A DNA stretch of 64,000 nucleotides, taken from the NCBI RefSeq assembly GCF_963675165.1, contig NC_087388.1:1094800-1158799 (forward strand). The letters are read 5' to 3'. The translations under genes were made by a program, and so were the position numbers. Under the pieces are notes generated by a model. The model ran no database searches and was not told where the DNA came from. It worked only from the letters and a program-made list of their open reading frames with translations. Origin of the DNA: Halichondria panicea (lineage: Eukaryota > Porifera > Demospongiae > Suberitida > Halichondriidae). This document shows, one piece after another, positions 36,950-50,300 of the stretch (the first letter of the stretch is position 1; every line of letters begins with the position of its first letter).

Positions 36950-39624
36950 ATAGTCTATTCGCACTCGAACCGTGTCTCCGCTTGGATTAGGTCCATTGGA
37001 GACTGGCGAATGTCTCTTCTGCGGGTGGAACGAGAACCACGAACACAACGTATGGCTGATCTTGCCAATGAAAAGGCCAGACTGCATCTCATCCAGCCTA
37101 CCACCTGACTGTAGCTTTCGTTTCTTTTCGTGGCTAGGTCTCCAGCCAGTCTCTTCACTACAACTGAGGCCTCCTTGCCCATGCCTCCACATGCCGAAGA
37201 AACTAGAGGTGTGAACGAGCCATGCTCAATTTCATTTATCCTTTCTCCGTATTCTCTTTTTTTCTCTCTCTCCATTTTCTGAAAAAGCGACTTGAGGGGT
37301 TTGGACCTATAGCTTCTCGCGTGGGGGTAGAATCTTGTGTCAAAAAATGCGTTTCTGCATGCCTTGGGTCCAAAAGCCTCTCACTCTGATGTCTGCTCTG
37401 GTATCAGGGTCTGTGTTGGCTGTTCGATAGCGGAGGGACTCGCCTGTCAAAGGTTGTAACTTGGGCTCAGTCTCAACGTCGTTATGTATTTCCTTCATGC
37501 AGGATGCTAGGAAGTTTGTTGTGTCGTCATGGCGCATGTGTATGAAGCCAGATAATTTGCAGATCTGGGAATGGTCTACCGTATAACTTTCACCACATGG
37601 GCAAGTTGTTGGTAGATTTTCCAGTGGCCAACAATAGCGAAGGTTGATGTGGTCATGAAAATCTGCTTTGGCATCAAAGAAAAATCCGTGCTCTGCAACA
37701 GGTATTGTATTAAGTGTGCTTGAGCCCCCTTTCTCACGTGCTAGGGCCATAGCGCGTTGTTGGGATTCTGGTAGGCGTCTCTGTAGATCATCTGCCTTTA
37801 TTTTGTACAATACGTCGTGATGTTTCCGCATGGCCATCTTTTGATTGAGGTCCTGGTCAATGCTCGTCATGACATCTGTCCCGTTGTCAGTAATCAGCTG
37901 GGTGAGTTTTGCTGTGCATTCAATTGAGTCAGCGTGTTTGCTCCTTGAATCCTTAACAGGATCGTTGAACGACATACCTCCCAGCCGTGTAGGCAGTGTC
38001 ATCAGCTCCAGCTCTGTGTCATTTAGTTCATGTTTCACTATTTTTGGTATTAGTTTGTGATCAATAGCGTCCTTCAGTGGTTGCATGTGGTCCCCCGCGG
38101 TAGGCATGGTTCTTTGAATAAATGTCCATCGATGCTGTAGTCCAAACACGAAACCAGTGTATGCAGCATGGGGTTGGGTGGAGGCAATGTCAGCAAGCCG
38201 AGACACCTGTTCCCAAGCGGTAACTTTTTCCTAAGTATGTGGCAACAAATGCTGGGGACCCAATCGCTGCACCCAGGTGACGCTGTCCTGACTTATTTGC
38301 TAAATCTTCTCCATCCTCAGACATCTGGATGCCTGTGCCTTCGAATTCTTTAACTGCTGCTGCTCGGCATTCTGGTTTCAGTACGAGGAACGTTTTTGAT
38401 GGTTTTGGGAAGTACCCATACGCGGGTCCTTGTTGCAGTGGATGTCCCAGTAGTTGCGTAAAATCTTCAGGTTCCCCCCAGCTGCGGCGTCATCGGCATA
38501 CCATATTTGAACTGCACTGGGAGAATCATCCGTGGATAGCACACTCCTGCATTTGTCTATTAAAGGTACAGTGCTTAGTGCATACATCGCCATGGACGGG
38601 GACATCCCTGGGTGGTACCTTCTTCTGAGGACAGTTCCATTCCTCCTGAGACAAATAGTCTGGACGGCGACCAGTAGAAATTTAAGAGGACTGTTGCCAG
38701 AGGTGGGCATGTGTATCGGATGTTAAGGAGGGCCACTGCACGATTCAGACGATTAAATGCATTATCTGCGTCAACCAACAAAACTGCGTCTGTGCCTGCT
38801 GAAGCGAATACCTTTCTCAGTGCATGTATAGCAGCTTCACAACCAGACAGGTGGCCTGCACATACTTGCGTAGATCCTGCAGCTTTGGTAATATCTCTCT
38901 TGAGCACAGACACCAGGGACTTGCCAATAATACGTTTCAAAACTTCCCCTATTCCCACTGGTCGTACTCCAGGGTTCTTCGAAATGGGGATCAAACGATT
39001 GTTTAGAAGTGGGCTAAGCCCGACTGGGTCCACTTCCTATAATGCTATGTGCCTTGCCACTTCCGCCACCGCATCACATAAATCTTTTGATGCTGACTTA
39101 AAAGATACCATCATACGTCTCCATATATAAGCATCTCCCATGGAGGGACCAGCGGCACCGTGGGTTGCTAGTGCAGTCTTTCTTACAACCTCACCAGTTA
39201 GACTTTCGAATAAGATGGGGTTAACAATGAGTGCATCTCCTTGTATCAAGGCCTCTGGGTTTGCAGGTTTTGCTTTGGGGTGTTTTCTTTTTAGTTCAGT
39301 TCTTACTTCTGGTGTAAGTTCAAGTAGTCCACCCTTGCCATATTCAGTGATGAGGGAGATGGCTGAATGGACCTCTCCTTTCCGGATGAGAGTGGCAAAC
39401 CGCCTATTTAGCTTCTTTTCTGTTATTCCTCGCTGTCTATCTAGCTCAGGTAATCTGGATTGAATGGTACGGGCCTCCTCTAGCAGCTCATTGATGTTAC
39501 CCGCCTTCCACAAAGAAAGACGTCGTGCAAGGTGTTCATAGAACTCCTTGGTTCCTGCTTTGGCATGTGGTTTTTGTAACAATAGGCCTGGCATGACTAT
39601 GATAGCTTGCATATATGGCCTCAA
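36950..39624 (-). mobile_element. Inactive reverse-transcriptase retroelement (minus strand)
   Basis: From 39624 downward, an N-terminal helical region (39624-39037) leads to a reverse transcriptase. RT landmarks are [14 protein letters not shown] (38850-38790), [11 protein letters not shown] (about 38610) and IWYADDAAAGG (about 38500). A Cys/His segment CPCGESYTVDHSQIC follows near 37590. A C-terminal region follows, with RADIRVRGF and, in another frame, an FFDTRF-type strand, plausibly a PD-(D/E)XK-like nuclease (inference). The tail ends with a conserved RSAIRCVRGSRS stretch near 37000. The reading frame is broken by an in-frame TAG at about 39034 and by frameshifts near 38600, between 38200 and 38470, and near 37370. 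The copy is dead. The clade is uncertain, and no target duplication or poly(A) tail was identified. Confidence 0.85.
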
Positions 39625-40530
39625 TTGGATTTACACGCGAGAGTAATTAATTTGATAAACCACGCGCGAAGCTGAGTTGGTTTATCTGATTACTGAAATC
39701 CAATATACCACGACAGGCCATTTTAACCGGCTTAATTGTACGTATATAATGTTAGAGCTATTTCCTGTCATTCCTCATTAATGACTATTTGACGTCACTG
39801 TTGCTAAGCCAAATTTTGGAGTCTATATTTAATAAAGACTGCAACAAAAATTACCCGTTAGTGAGAAAAACAAGATTTGAAGAAGCTTTGAATTATCAAG
39901 CAGACTGTACCAGTTGACCTTACTGGACTAGACAAAAAGCGGTTTTCTAAAATAAAAACTTAGTTGTATCACAGAAATTTATATCTTGCTATCCTCTTTG
40001 TTCTATATCCACTCTTACGCATAGTAGATCTACCTAACATAACCTTTAGCTCAACTTAGCTTTCTGATCAGTGAAAAATGTTTAGATTTCATTTACCCTT
40101 AAGATTTAGGGCCCCCCCCCCATATATACACACTGCAAAGAATTATGAGCGTGGTTCATTTGGCTCTTATCCGAGGTCTATAATTATAATGAAATTGCGT
40201 CGTTAATTTAATCGAGAAAATTAATTAATGACGTACGCATAATAATTATTTTCGGAGCATTGATTGTGCAAATGCATTATTTTATGCTCGTGTGTATCAT
40301 TTACCTGCATGTTTATTTAGCTATAAACATACCTGATAAGGAGTATCCTACTCCCATACACATACCGCATTCCAAACTATTATCTGTTGATGTAGTTGTA
40401 CAAACTGTCAAATAGGAAACGTATGGAGCCCATATCAAAATCCTTTTTTTAATGAACATAAGCTCCGTTTACACGACACCTAATCCGGGTCGAATCCGGA
40501 TTGAATCTGCATGGGTTAGATTTTTCTGAG
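39625..40530. other. Flank of the retroelement, no supported gene
   Basis: A loose inverted repeat surrounds the element's upstream edge (TGGCCTCAATTGGATTT at about 39616 and AAATCCAATATACC...GGCCA at about 39698-39722). The rest is AT-rich with no ORF of interest. Confidence 0.4.
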
Positions 40531-40539
40531 TAGTGGGCA

Positions 40540-40870
40540 TAGCTGTGTGTGTTTGTATGTATAGAGTGTTACAGCTGCTCAGTGATAAATGAAGTGCAAG
40601 TAAGAGTTTCTATAGGCTTCTAAGGTTTTCTTAGATTGCAATTAGTGCATCTGCATTATACCGTAAATTAATGTAATTACAGCGCCAGACACTTCTAAGT
40701 GGCGCATCTTTTAGAACCCCAGCTGGCGCCTGCAGTTATTATGCCTTGAGGCGTAGCCGCACGAGGGATACGGTAAAGCTGACTGTGTGTGTGTGTGTGT
40801 GTCTGTTCCAGCTGTAAATGCTCAACGGTTGCAATAAGACGAAAACTAACAGCTTCTATAGGCTTCTAGC
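40540..40870 (+). repeat. Two R-family fragments in tandem
   Basis: 40540-40640 has GAGTGTTACAGCTGCTCAGTGAT and GAAGTGCAAGTAAGAGTTTC. A second end follows at 40741-40870, beginning ATGCCTTGAGGCG and including a GT run (40785-40802). Both are partial. Confidence 0.55.
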
Positions 40871-40873
40871 CAC

Positions 40874-42318
40874 CATAGATTGAATAGGGAGAGGGATTGG
40901 AAACGGAAGTAGTGTCACGTGACATTTTACATTGAATTTGCAGCATGGCACCAGAGAGCCTTTGATGTCAATCCGTGTTACGGTTGCTCAACACGCGGGA
41001 AACAATGTTTCATGAATATAATGATCACTACAAGATATTCAGAGCCCCCTAAAATGTCATTTTCATGCCCCCTAATGGTGAGCATCAGTTAGAAAAGAAA
41101 AAATACATTTTTGACTTTTGTGAAGCTAGAGGTACAAAACACGCTATGAGATCTTTATGTACCTATAATACTTCTAATATAGCTAAGACTGTGCAACTCA
41201 TCGGTACGGTGGCCCTGAGCGTTACTATTAGTTCACCTTAGCTACTTGATACTTCGCCTACCTTAGCTACTGGGTAGTTCGCCTACCTTAGCTACTGGGT
41301 AGTTCACCTACCTTAGCTACTGGGTAGTTCGCCAACCTTAGCTACTGGGTAGTTCGCCAACCTTAGCTACTGGGTAGTTCGCCAACCTTAGCTACTGGGT
41401 AGTTCGCCAACCTTAGCTACTTCGAAGTTGACCTTTGAACTGTATGTTAATGCTGCTGCTGGAGCCATGCAACTCAATATAAATGAGAGCTCCATGTATA
41501 TATACAGGTACTGAGGATTATCTGCAGCCGGTTAGTGCTACCCTATGGGTAACAGCAATGCAAGATGAGAGTACCACACTTGATTCATTTGGAAGTTACA
41601 TGTTATTCACAATACTAGCTCGTCTAATAGCTTGGGGCAATAGAGCTAGGATTAAGAGACCTTTTTCTTCTCTTCCCCCTCCCCTCTGAGAAAAGGTCTG
41701 GCCCTAGACTAATACAACACATGCAGTTCAAGTTGTTCACGTTTATATCTCCTAATCCCATTGCAGCACAAGAATTCTGTACTATACAATGGTTCTGGTG
41801 TGGTACTCTAGTCTTGCATTGCTGTTAGATAATCCTCAGTACCTGTATACGTGCTATGTAGCTCTCATTATTGATCTCTAGTCACTATGTACAGTACGGC
41901 TACAGCAGTATTAAATAGAATTAACATGCAGTTCAAAGGTCAATTGCGAAGTAGCTAAGGTAGGTGAACTGTCAAGCAGCGAAGGTAGGTGAACTATCAA
42001 GTAGCTAAGGTAGGCGAACTATCAAGTAGAACTACCCAGTAGCTAAGGTAGGTGAACTACCCAGTAGCTAAGGTAGGCGAAGTATCAAGTAGCTAAGGTG
42101 AACTAATAGTAACGCTCAGGGCCACCGTACATCGGTGTACTGTGTCCCATATGGTCTCAAGTGTCAGTTGGAAGTGCAAGTTTTAGTACAAATGTAGTAT
42201 AATCTAGCAGACAAGATTTTACCAACGTTAGATACACAGCCTCGATTAAACCCCGGCGTAATGCGGATATAATTCGAGGTAACTTCCGTTTCCAATCCCT
42301 CTCCCTATTCAATCTATG
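40874..42318. mobile_element. Inverted-repeat transposon with perfect 37-bp ends, interrupted by a foldback element
   Basis: 40874-40910 and 42282-42318 are exact reverse complements (core AGGGAGAGGGATTGGAAACG). The flanks are TAGCCAC at 40867-40873 and 42319-42325, a 7-8 bp target duplication. The interior encodes no transposase and hosts the 927-bp foldback element at 41204-42130. Related ends occur singly at about 36533 and as an inverted pair at 6546/7434. Confidence 0.8.
41204..42130. mobile_element. Foldback element with tandem repeats in both arms
   Basis: The outer roughly 88 bp at each side are perfect inverted copies beginning GTACGGTGGCCCTGAG. Each arm then carries tandem copies of a 24-bp unit, ACCTTAGCTACTGGGTAGTTCGCC: about seven on the left (41240-41430) and fewer, variant copies on the right (41945-42100). 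The central part is an imperfect inverted repeat. ATCG occurs on both flanks (41200-41203 and 42131-42134), a possible short target duplication. No ORF of interest. Confidence 0.85.
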
Positions 42319-42353
42319 TAGCCACCTTCTCTTGGATTTTGATTTGTGGATTA

Positions 42354-42625
42354 GGCCACTCCAAGTGATACTCTGGTTTCTGGTCCACCGCCCGCATCAG
42401 ATTTTATCCTTGGATTTCTATCTTATTGGATTTCTATCTCATTATTTCTACTACGCATGAGCAGAATGGTCCACGCGGTACAAAATAGTGTGATAATGAT
42501 ATTCATTTGAAAAATAATGAGATTCATAAGGTGAAATTGATAATGACATAATGAGAAAAGCCGCCCGTCCGCATGCAATTAGAAAAACTTCAGGACCAGA
42601 AACCAGAGTGTCACTTGGAGTGGCC
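42354..42625 (+). mobile_element. Harbinger-like MITE, copy 1 (272 bp)
   Basis: The ends GGCCACTCCAAGTGATACTC and GAGTGTCACTTGGAGTGGCC are inverted over about 33 bp. TTA flanks both sides (42351-42353 and 42626-42628). A three-base TTA duplication with GG-starting ends is characteristic of PIF/Harbinger elements. Non-autonomous. Confidence 0.85.
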
Positions 42626-42655
42626 TTAGCAAACTAAAGCTTCTTTCTCTAGTTA

Positions 42656-42930
42656 GGCCACTCCAAGTGACACTCTGGTTTCTGGTCCTGAAGTTTTTCT
42701 AATTGCATGCGGGCGGGCGGCTTTTCTCATTATGTCATTATCAATTTCACCTTATGAATCTCATTATTTTGCAAATGAATATCATTATCACACTATTTTG
42801 TACCACATGGACCATTCTGCGCATGCGTAGTAGAAATAATGAGATAGAAATCCAATAATGAGATAGAAATCCAAGAATAAAATCTGATGCGGGCGGTGGA
42901 CCAGAAACCAGAGTATCACTTGGAGTGGCC
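42656..42930 (-). mobile_element. Harbinger-like MITE, copy 2, inverted (275 bp)
   Basis: Nearly the exact reverse complement of copy 1, with its own TTA duplication (42653-42655 and 42931-42933). Only 27 bp lie between the two target duplications (28 bp counting from 42626 to 42653). The pair forms a palindrome of about 577 bp. Confidence 0.85.
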
Positions 42931-42933
42931 TTA

Positions 42934-43739
42934 TGGCTAGTTTGACTCACATGCATTGAAGGCTGTTGCAGTCTCTTCAGAATCTTTCGTAGCATCAACT
43001 GTTCGCACAAAGTTTCTATGCAACTTATAAGTTAGCCTTGCACTAAAGCGCTAGGTTTTTGTTAGCTACAAAAGTCAGAAAAGAGCTGCAAAGCTAGCTA
43101 CACTGTTACTTTGTAATCTGGCCACGCCCTCCCAAACACAGCATTGACTTCTGCAGACACGCCACTTATTCCTGTGGATCTAATGCGCATGCACGCTAAT
43201 CACCACGTGTGAGAATATCCATCCCAGGCATCTAGCAGAATCAATCTTCTTCTTTGTTGCTTCCTAGATCCTTGAGGTCCTGGCATAAGCAGCCACAAAA
43301 CACAACAATGATACCATAATTATACAATTGAATAGATGCAAGTCAGATTAATTTATACACTTTTCCTCTTCTATACTTCCTCTTCTATACTTCCTCTTCT
43401 ATACTTTTGAGCGAAAGCAAATCATGGCAAGAGACATTAGCACAGCGCCAGCTTGAACACTAGTTATAGTATAGAAATTTTAGAGAAAATAGGCGTGGTC
43501 TAGCTCAGTCACTTGCTAGCTGTACCGTTGAGAGCTTACTCATGAACAACACATTCATGGACTGTATAGCGATGGGTCAGACAACTGTTCAGTATAATTT
43601 ATAGTGTGATGATGCCGGCTTAAGCTTGATGTTTCAAACCTTTATATGTATAAGCGCTCGAAAAAATAATTACAGGAACGGTAGGCACTTCTTTTAGGGC
43701 CACAAAAATTATGCTGATACTGACATGGCGCTGTAATTA
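42934..43739. other. Intergenic stretch without a supported gene
   Basis: A short triple repeat CTTCCTCTTCTATA occurs around 43366-43405. No coding feature is recognised. Confidence 0.45.
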
Positions 43740-44255
43740 CTTTAATTATACGGTAATGCTTCGTTCTCAAGATATAGACTATGGTTTGCTAACTTAGAAG
43801 GCTTTTGCAGACTCTTCATCTGACAGACTCGTGTATAGCAACTGTTACACCTGTTCGCACAAAGTTTCTATTCAACTTATGAGTTAAACTTGCACTATAT
43901 AAAGTGCTAGCTGTTTGTTAGCTGCTTAGAAAAGAGCTCGAATTTTTAAGTTGACAAAATTAAACTTCAAGTTACATTGTAGATCTACACAGTCGTGCTT
44001 CTATCATTGAAGACCATGACATTCATCAAGCGGGCCATCAGATATAGATTTCTGTTTCCACTATTCTATAATAAAAATGTGTGTGTTTTGTCAAACAACA
44101 AAATAATATAAGTAATCATGGTCGATCATTACCCACTCTTTGAGTTTGCATGCATGCAGCAAAATTAAATGCAAAAAATGTTCATCATTATAATGTGTGT
44201 ATAAAAGCTAATAGCTTTATGTTATGTAGCTTTTGGTATCTCCACCGAGGCATCA
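43740..44255 (+). repeat. R-family repeat abutting gene B
   Basis: Blocks in R-family order: GCTTCGTTCTCAAGATAT, the reverse of the 6480-6505 segment (GTCGATCATTACCCACTCTT), AATGTGTGTATAAAAGC, and the terminal CCACCGAGGCATCAG. It ends only about 70 bp before the gene B ATG, so it makes up most of that gene's immediate upstream sequence. Confidence 0.65.
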
Positions 44256-44322
44256 GTATAAAAGAATTGAATCATGTGATTTTTCTGTAAATTAAATTCT
44301 GTCACAATGCATAGTTCCATAA

Positions 44323-47300
44323 ATGGCTGATGACAGCCAGTCAAGTGATACTCTCCTGCACACTGCTGCAAGCTGTGGGGACTTAGATCAGGTCAAAGAG
44401 TTGTTGAAAACAAAGCAATATGAAGTGAACGTCAGAAACTCACACAACCAAACATCTCTTCATCTCGCATGTGCTAATGGTCATCTTGATACGGTTTGGA
44501 CACTAGTCAACAACTTTGGTGCTGACAAAGGAGCTTCTGATTATGACGGAAATACACCATTGCTCTTTGCTGCTAAGAACAAACATGTGCAAATAATTAT
44601 CATGGTAATCCTATCATCAGTGTATTTCAACAAATGGCCCTGTTTCTTTAGTCATAGTGAGATGGATTCTCATGACGTTAAAATCTTTGAGGATGTCCTC
44701 TTCGAGTATTATAATGATTCTGAGGCTGTGGAGAAAACTATGCATCTGATAAGCAAATACTTTGTTGATTACAAGCAATTCAAGGATTATAAAGATGATG
44801 GCTTTATTACATTGTTTGTAGCTGCATCACTTGGTCTCAAAGAATTGCTTAATCATTTAGTTACAGAGAAAAAAGTAGACCTAAATAAAAAAGGTTTCCA
44901 TGGCTTGTCTGTTCTCCACGGTGCCTGTGTCGGAGGACACGTACTGCTCACGGAGAGCCTTATATCAGAACATGGTATTTCACAGAAAGATAACAGCGGG
45001 CACTCAATTTTGCATTACGCTGCATTAGATGGGATTCCCTATTCATTCAATGGTGGTCATATAGAACTAATAGACAAACTGGTGATACAATATGGCCTCG
45101 ATATTGGAGATAGAGATGAAAATGGAAACACACCTCTACATATGGCAGCCTATGAAGGACGTGTTGAAACATTAAGACACCTGATCAGTAAGCACAGTGC
45201 TGATGTTGAATGCACTAATAACCAAAAAAATACACCATTGTTGTTAGCTGCACAAAGTGGTAATACACATGTTTTGGATGCGTTAGTCAAAGAATTCAAC
45301 ATCAGTTGTCATGTCCGAGGTGACAATGGTTATACTCTCCTTCACTATGCATGCTATGGTGGTCATATAGAAATGATAGACAAATTAGTGCTTGAATATG
45401 GCCTCAATCCCGCAGATAAAGATAATGATGGTGACACACCTCTACATATTGCAGCCTACGAAGGACGTGTTGAAACAGTGAGACACCTGATCATTAAGCA
45501 CAGTGCTGATGTTGAATGCACTAATAACCAAAACAGTACACTGTTGATGCTAGCTGCACAAAGAGGTAATACACATGTTTTCGATGCGTTAGTCAAAGAA
45601 TTCAACAGCAGTTGTCATGTCCGAGGTGACAATGGTTATACTCTCCTTCACTATGCATGTGGTGGTGGTCATATAGAAATGATAGACAAATTAGTGCTTG
45701 AATATGGCCTCGATCCCACAGATAAAGATAATGATGGTAACACACCTCTACATACTGCAGCCTCCATTAAAGGACGTGTTGAAACAGTGAGACACCTAAT
45801 TAGCAAGCACAATGCTGATGTTGATTGCACTAATAATCAGAACAATACTCCATTGATGCTAGCTGTGTTTAATGGTTGTGTGCATGTTTTGGATATGCTA
45901 ATCAAAGAATTCAACAGCAGTTGTCATGTCCGAGATGACGATGGTTATACTCTCCTTCACTATGCATGCGATGGTGGTCATATAGAACTGATAGACAAAT
46001 TAGTGCTTGAATATGGCCTCAATCCCGCAGATAAAGATAATGATGGTAACACACCTCTACATGTTGCAGCCATTGCAGGACGTGTTGAAACAGTGAGACA
46101 CCTGATTAGCAAGCACAGTGCTGATGTTGATTGCACTAATAATCAGAACAATACTCCATTGATGCTAGCTGTGTTTAATGGTTGTGTGCATGTTTTGGAT
46201 ATGCTAATCAAAGAATTCACCAGCAGTTGTCATGTCCGAGATGACGATGGTTATACTCTCCTTCACTATGCATGCGATGGTGGTCATATAGAACTGATAG
46301 ACAAATTAGTGCTTGAATATGGCCTCAATCCCGCAGATAAAGATAATGATGGTAACACACCTCTACATATTGCAGCCGTTAAAGGACATGTTGAAACAGT
46401 GAGACACCTGATTAGCAAGCACAGTGCTGATATTGATTGCACTAACAACTACAACAATACACCATTGATGGAGGCTGCGCTGAATGGTCATGTGCATGTT
46501 TTGAATATGCTAATCAAAGAATTCAACAGCAGTTGTCATGTCCGAGGTTACAATGGTTATACTCTCCTTCACTATGCATGCGATGGTGGTCATATAGAAC
46601 TGATAGACAAATTAGTGCTTGAATATGGCCTCAATCCCGCAGATAAAGATAATGATGGTAACACACCTCTACATGTTGCAGCCATTGCAGGACGTGTTGA
46701 AACAGTGAGACACCTGATTAGCAAGCACAGTGCTGATGTTGATTGCACTAATAATCAGAACAATACTCCATTGATGCTAGCTGTGTTTAATGGTGTGAAT
46801 GTTTTGGATATGCTAATCAAAGAATTCAACAGCAGTTGTCATGTCCGAGATGACGATGGTTATACTCTCCTTCACTATGCATGCGATGGTGGTCATATAG
46901 AACTGATAGACAAATTAGTGCTTGAATATGGCCTCAATCCCGCAGATAAAGATAATGATGGTAACACACCTCTACATATTGCAGCCGTTAAAGGACATGT
47001 TGAAACAGTGAGACACCTGATTAGCAAGCACAGTGCTGATATTGATTGCACTAACAACTACAACAATACACCATTGATGGAGGCTGCGCTGAATGGTCAT
47101 GTGCATGTTTTGAATATGCTAATCAAAGAATTCAACAGCAGTTGTCATGTCCGAGGTTACAATGGTTATACTCTCCTTCACTATGCATGCGATGGTGGTC
47201 ATATAGAAATGATAGACAAATTAGTGCTTGAATATGGCCTCAATCCCGCAGATAAAGATAATGATGGTAACACACCTCTACATATTGCAGCCTTCTTCGG

Positions 47301-50300
47301 ACATGTTGAAACAGTGAGACACCTGATTAGCAAGCACAGTGCTGATATTGATTGCACTAACAACTACAACAATACACCATTGATACTAGCTGCGCTGAAT
47401 GGTCGTGTGCATGTTTTGGACATGCTAATCAAAGAATTCAACAGCAGTTGTCATGTCCGAGGTTACAATGGTTATACTCTCCTTCACTATGCATGCGATG
47501 GTGGTCATATAGAACTGATAGACAAATTAGTGCTTGAATATGGCCTCAATCCCGCAGATAAAGATAATGATGGTAACACACCTCTACATATTGAAGCCGT
47601 TAAAGGACATGTTGAAACAGTGAGACACCTGATTAGCAAGCACAGTGCTGATATTGATTGCACTAACAACTACAACAATACACCATTGATGGAGGCTGCG
47701 CTGAATGGTCATGTGCATGCTTTGAATATGCTAATCAAAGAATTCAACAGCAGTTGTCATGTCCGAGGTTACAATGGTTATACTCTCCTTCACTATGCAT
47801 GCGATGGTGGTCATATAGAACTGATAGACAAATTAGTGCTTGAATATGGCCTCAATCCCGCAGATAAAGATAATGATGGTAACACACCTCTACATGTTGC
47901 AGCCATTGCAGGACGTGTTGAAACAGTGAGACACCTGATTAGCAAGCACAGTGCTGATGTTGATTGCACTAATAATCAGAACAATACTCCATTGATGCTA
48001 GCTGTGTTTAATGGTTGTGTGCATGTTTTGGATATGCTAATCAAAGAATTCACCAGCAGTTGTCATGTCCGAGATGACGATGGTTATACTCTCCTTCACT
48101 ATGCATGCGATGGTGGTCATATAGAACTGATAGACAAATTAGTGCTTGAATATGGCCTCAATCCCGCAGATAAAGATAATGATGGTAACACACCTCTACA
48201 TATTGCAGCCGTTAAAGGACATGTTGAAACAGTGAGACACCTGATTAGCAAGCACAGTGCTGATATTGATTGCACTAACAACTACAACAATACACCATTG
48301 ATGGGGGCTGCGCTGAATGGTCATGTGCATGTTTTGAATATGCTAATCAAAGAATTCAACAGCAGTTGTCATGTCCGAGGTTACAATGGTTATACTCTCC
48401 TTCACTATGCATGCGATGGTGGTCATATAGAAATGATAGACAAATTAGTGCTTGAATATGGCCTCAATCCCGCAGATAAAGATAATGATGGTAACACACC
48501 TCTACATATTGCAGCCTTCTTCGGACATGTTGAAACAGTGAGACACCTGATTAGCAAGCACAGTGCTGATATTGATTGCACTAACAACTACAACAATACA
48601 CCATTGATACTAGCTGCGCTGAATGGTCATGTGCATGTTTTGGACATGCTAATCAAAGAATTCAACAGCAGTTGTCATGTCCGAGGTTACAATGGTTATA
48701 CTCTCCTTCACTATGCATGCGATGGTGGTCATATAGAACTGATAGACAAATTAGTGCTTGAATATGGCCTCAATCCCGCAGATAAAGATAATGATGGTAA
48801 CACACCTCTACATATTGCAGCCGTTAAAGGACATGTTGAAACAGTGAAACACCTGATTAGCAAGCACAGTGCTGATATTGATTGCACTAACAACTACAAC
48901 AATACACCATTGATGGAGGCTGCGCTGAATGGTCATGTGCATGTTTTGAATATGCTAATCAAAGAATTCAACAGCAGTTGTCATGTCCGAGGTTACAATG
49001 GTTATACTCTCCTTCACTATGCATGCGATGGTGGTCATATAGAAATGATAGACAAATTAGTGCTTGAATATGGCCTCAATCCCGCAGATAAAGATAATGA
49101 TGGTAACACACCTCTACATATTGCAGCCATCTTCGGACATGTTGAAACAGTGAGACACCTGATTAGCAAGCACAGTGCTGATATTGATTGCACTAACAAC
49201 TACAACAATACACCATTGATACTAGCTGCGCTGAATGGTCGTGTGCATGTTTTGGACATGCTAATCAAAGAATTCAACAGCAGTTATCATGTCCGAGGTT
49301 ACAATGGTTATACTCTCCTTCACTATGCATGCGGTGGTGGTCATATAGAACTGATAGACAAATTAGTGCTTGAATATGGCCTCGATCTCGCAGATAAAGA
49401 TAATAATGGTAACACACCTCTACATATTGCAACCATGAGAGGACGTGTTGAAACAGTGAGACACCTGATTAGCAAGCACAGTGCTGATATTGATTGCACT
49501 AACAACTACAACAATACACCATTGATGGAGGCTGCGCGGAAGGGTCGTGTGCATGTTTTGGATATGCTAATCAAAGAATTCAACAGCAGTTGTCATGTCC
49601 GAGGTTACAATGGTTATACTCTCCTTCACTATGCATGCGATGGTGGTCATATAGAACTGATAGACAAATTAGTGCTTGAATATGGCCTCAATCCCGCAGA
49701 TAAAGATAATAATGGTGACACACCTCTACATGTTGCAGCCATTGCAGGACGTGTTGAAACAGTGAGACACCTGATTAGCAAGCACAGTGCTGATATTGAT
49801 TGCACTAACAACTACAACAATACACCATTGATGGGTGCTGCGCTGAAGGGTCGTGTGCATGTTTTGGATATGCTAATCAAAGAATTCAACAGCAGTTGTC
49901 ATGTCCGAGGTTACAATGGTTATACTCTCCTTCACTATGCATGCGGTGGTGGTCATATAGAACTGATAGACAAATTAGTGCTTGAATATGGCCTCGATCT
50001 CGCAGATAAAGATAATAATGGTAACACACCTCTACATATTGCAACCATGAGAGGACGTGTTGAAACAGTGAGACACCTGATTAGCAAGCACAGTGCTGAT
50101 ATTGATTGCACTAACAACTACAACAATACACCATTGATGGAGGCTGCGCGGAAGGGTCGTGTGCATGTTTTGGATATGCTAATCAAAGAATTCAACAGCA
50201 GTTGTCATGTCCGAGGTTACAATGGTTATACTCTCCTTCACTATGCATGCGATGGTGGTCATATAGAACTGATAGACAAATTAGTGCTTGAATATGGCCT

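Noticed and set aside
38711-39130. 139-aa plus-strand ORF
   Set aside because: It is the antisense shadow of the reverse-transcriptase region.
41240-41430. Regular 24-bp repeats that could suggest a CRISPR array
   Set aside because: The units are contiguous without spacers, lie in a mirrored arm of a foldback element, and the DNA is metazoan.
44605-44651. Possible 47-nt intron near the gene B start (GTAATC...TTTCTTTAG)
   Set aside because: Removing it puts a TAG stop one codon after the junction, while the unspliced frame continues for more than 10 kb.
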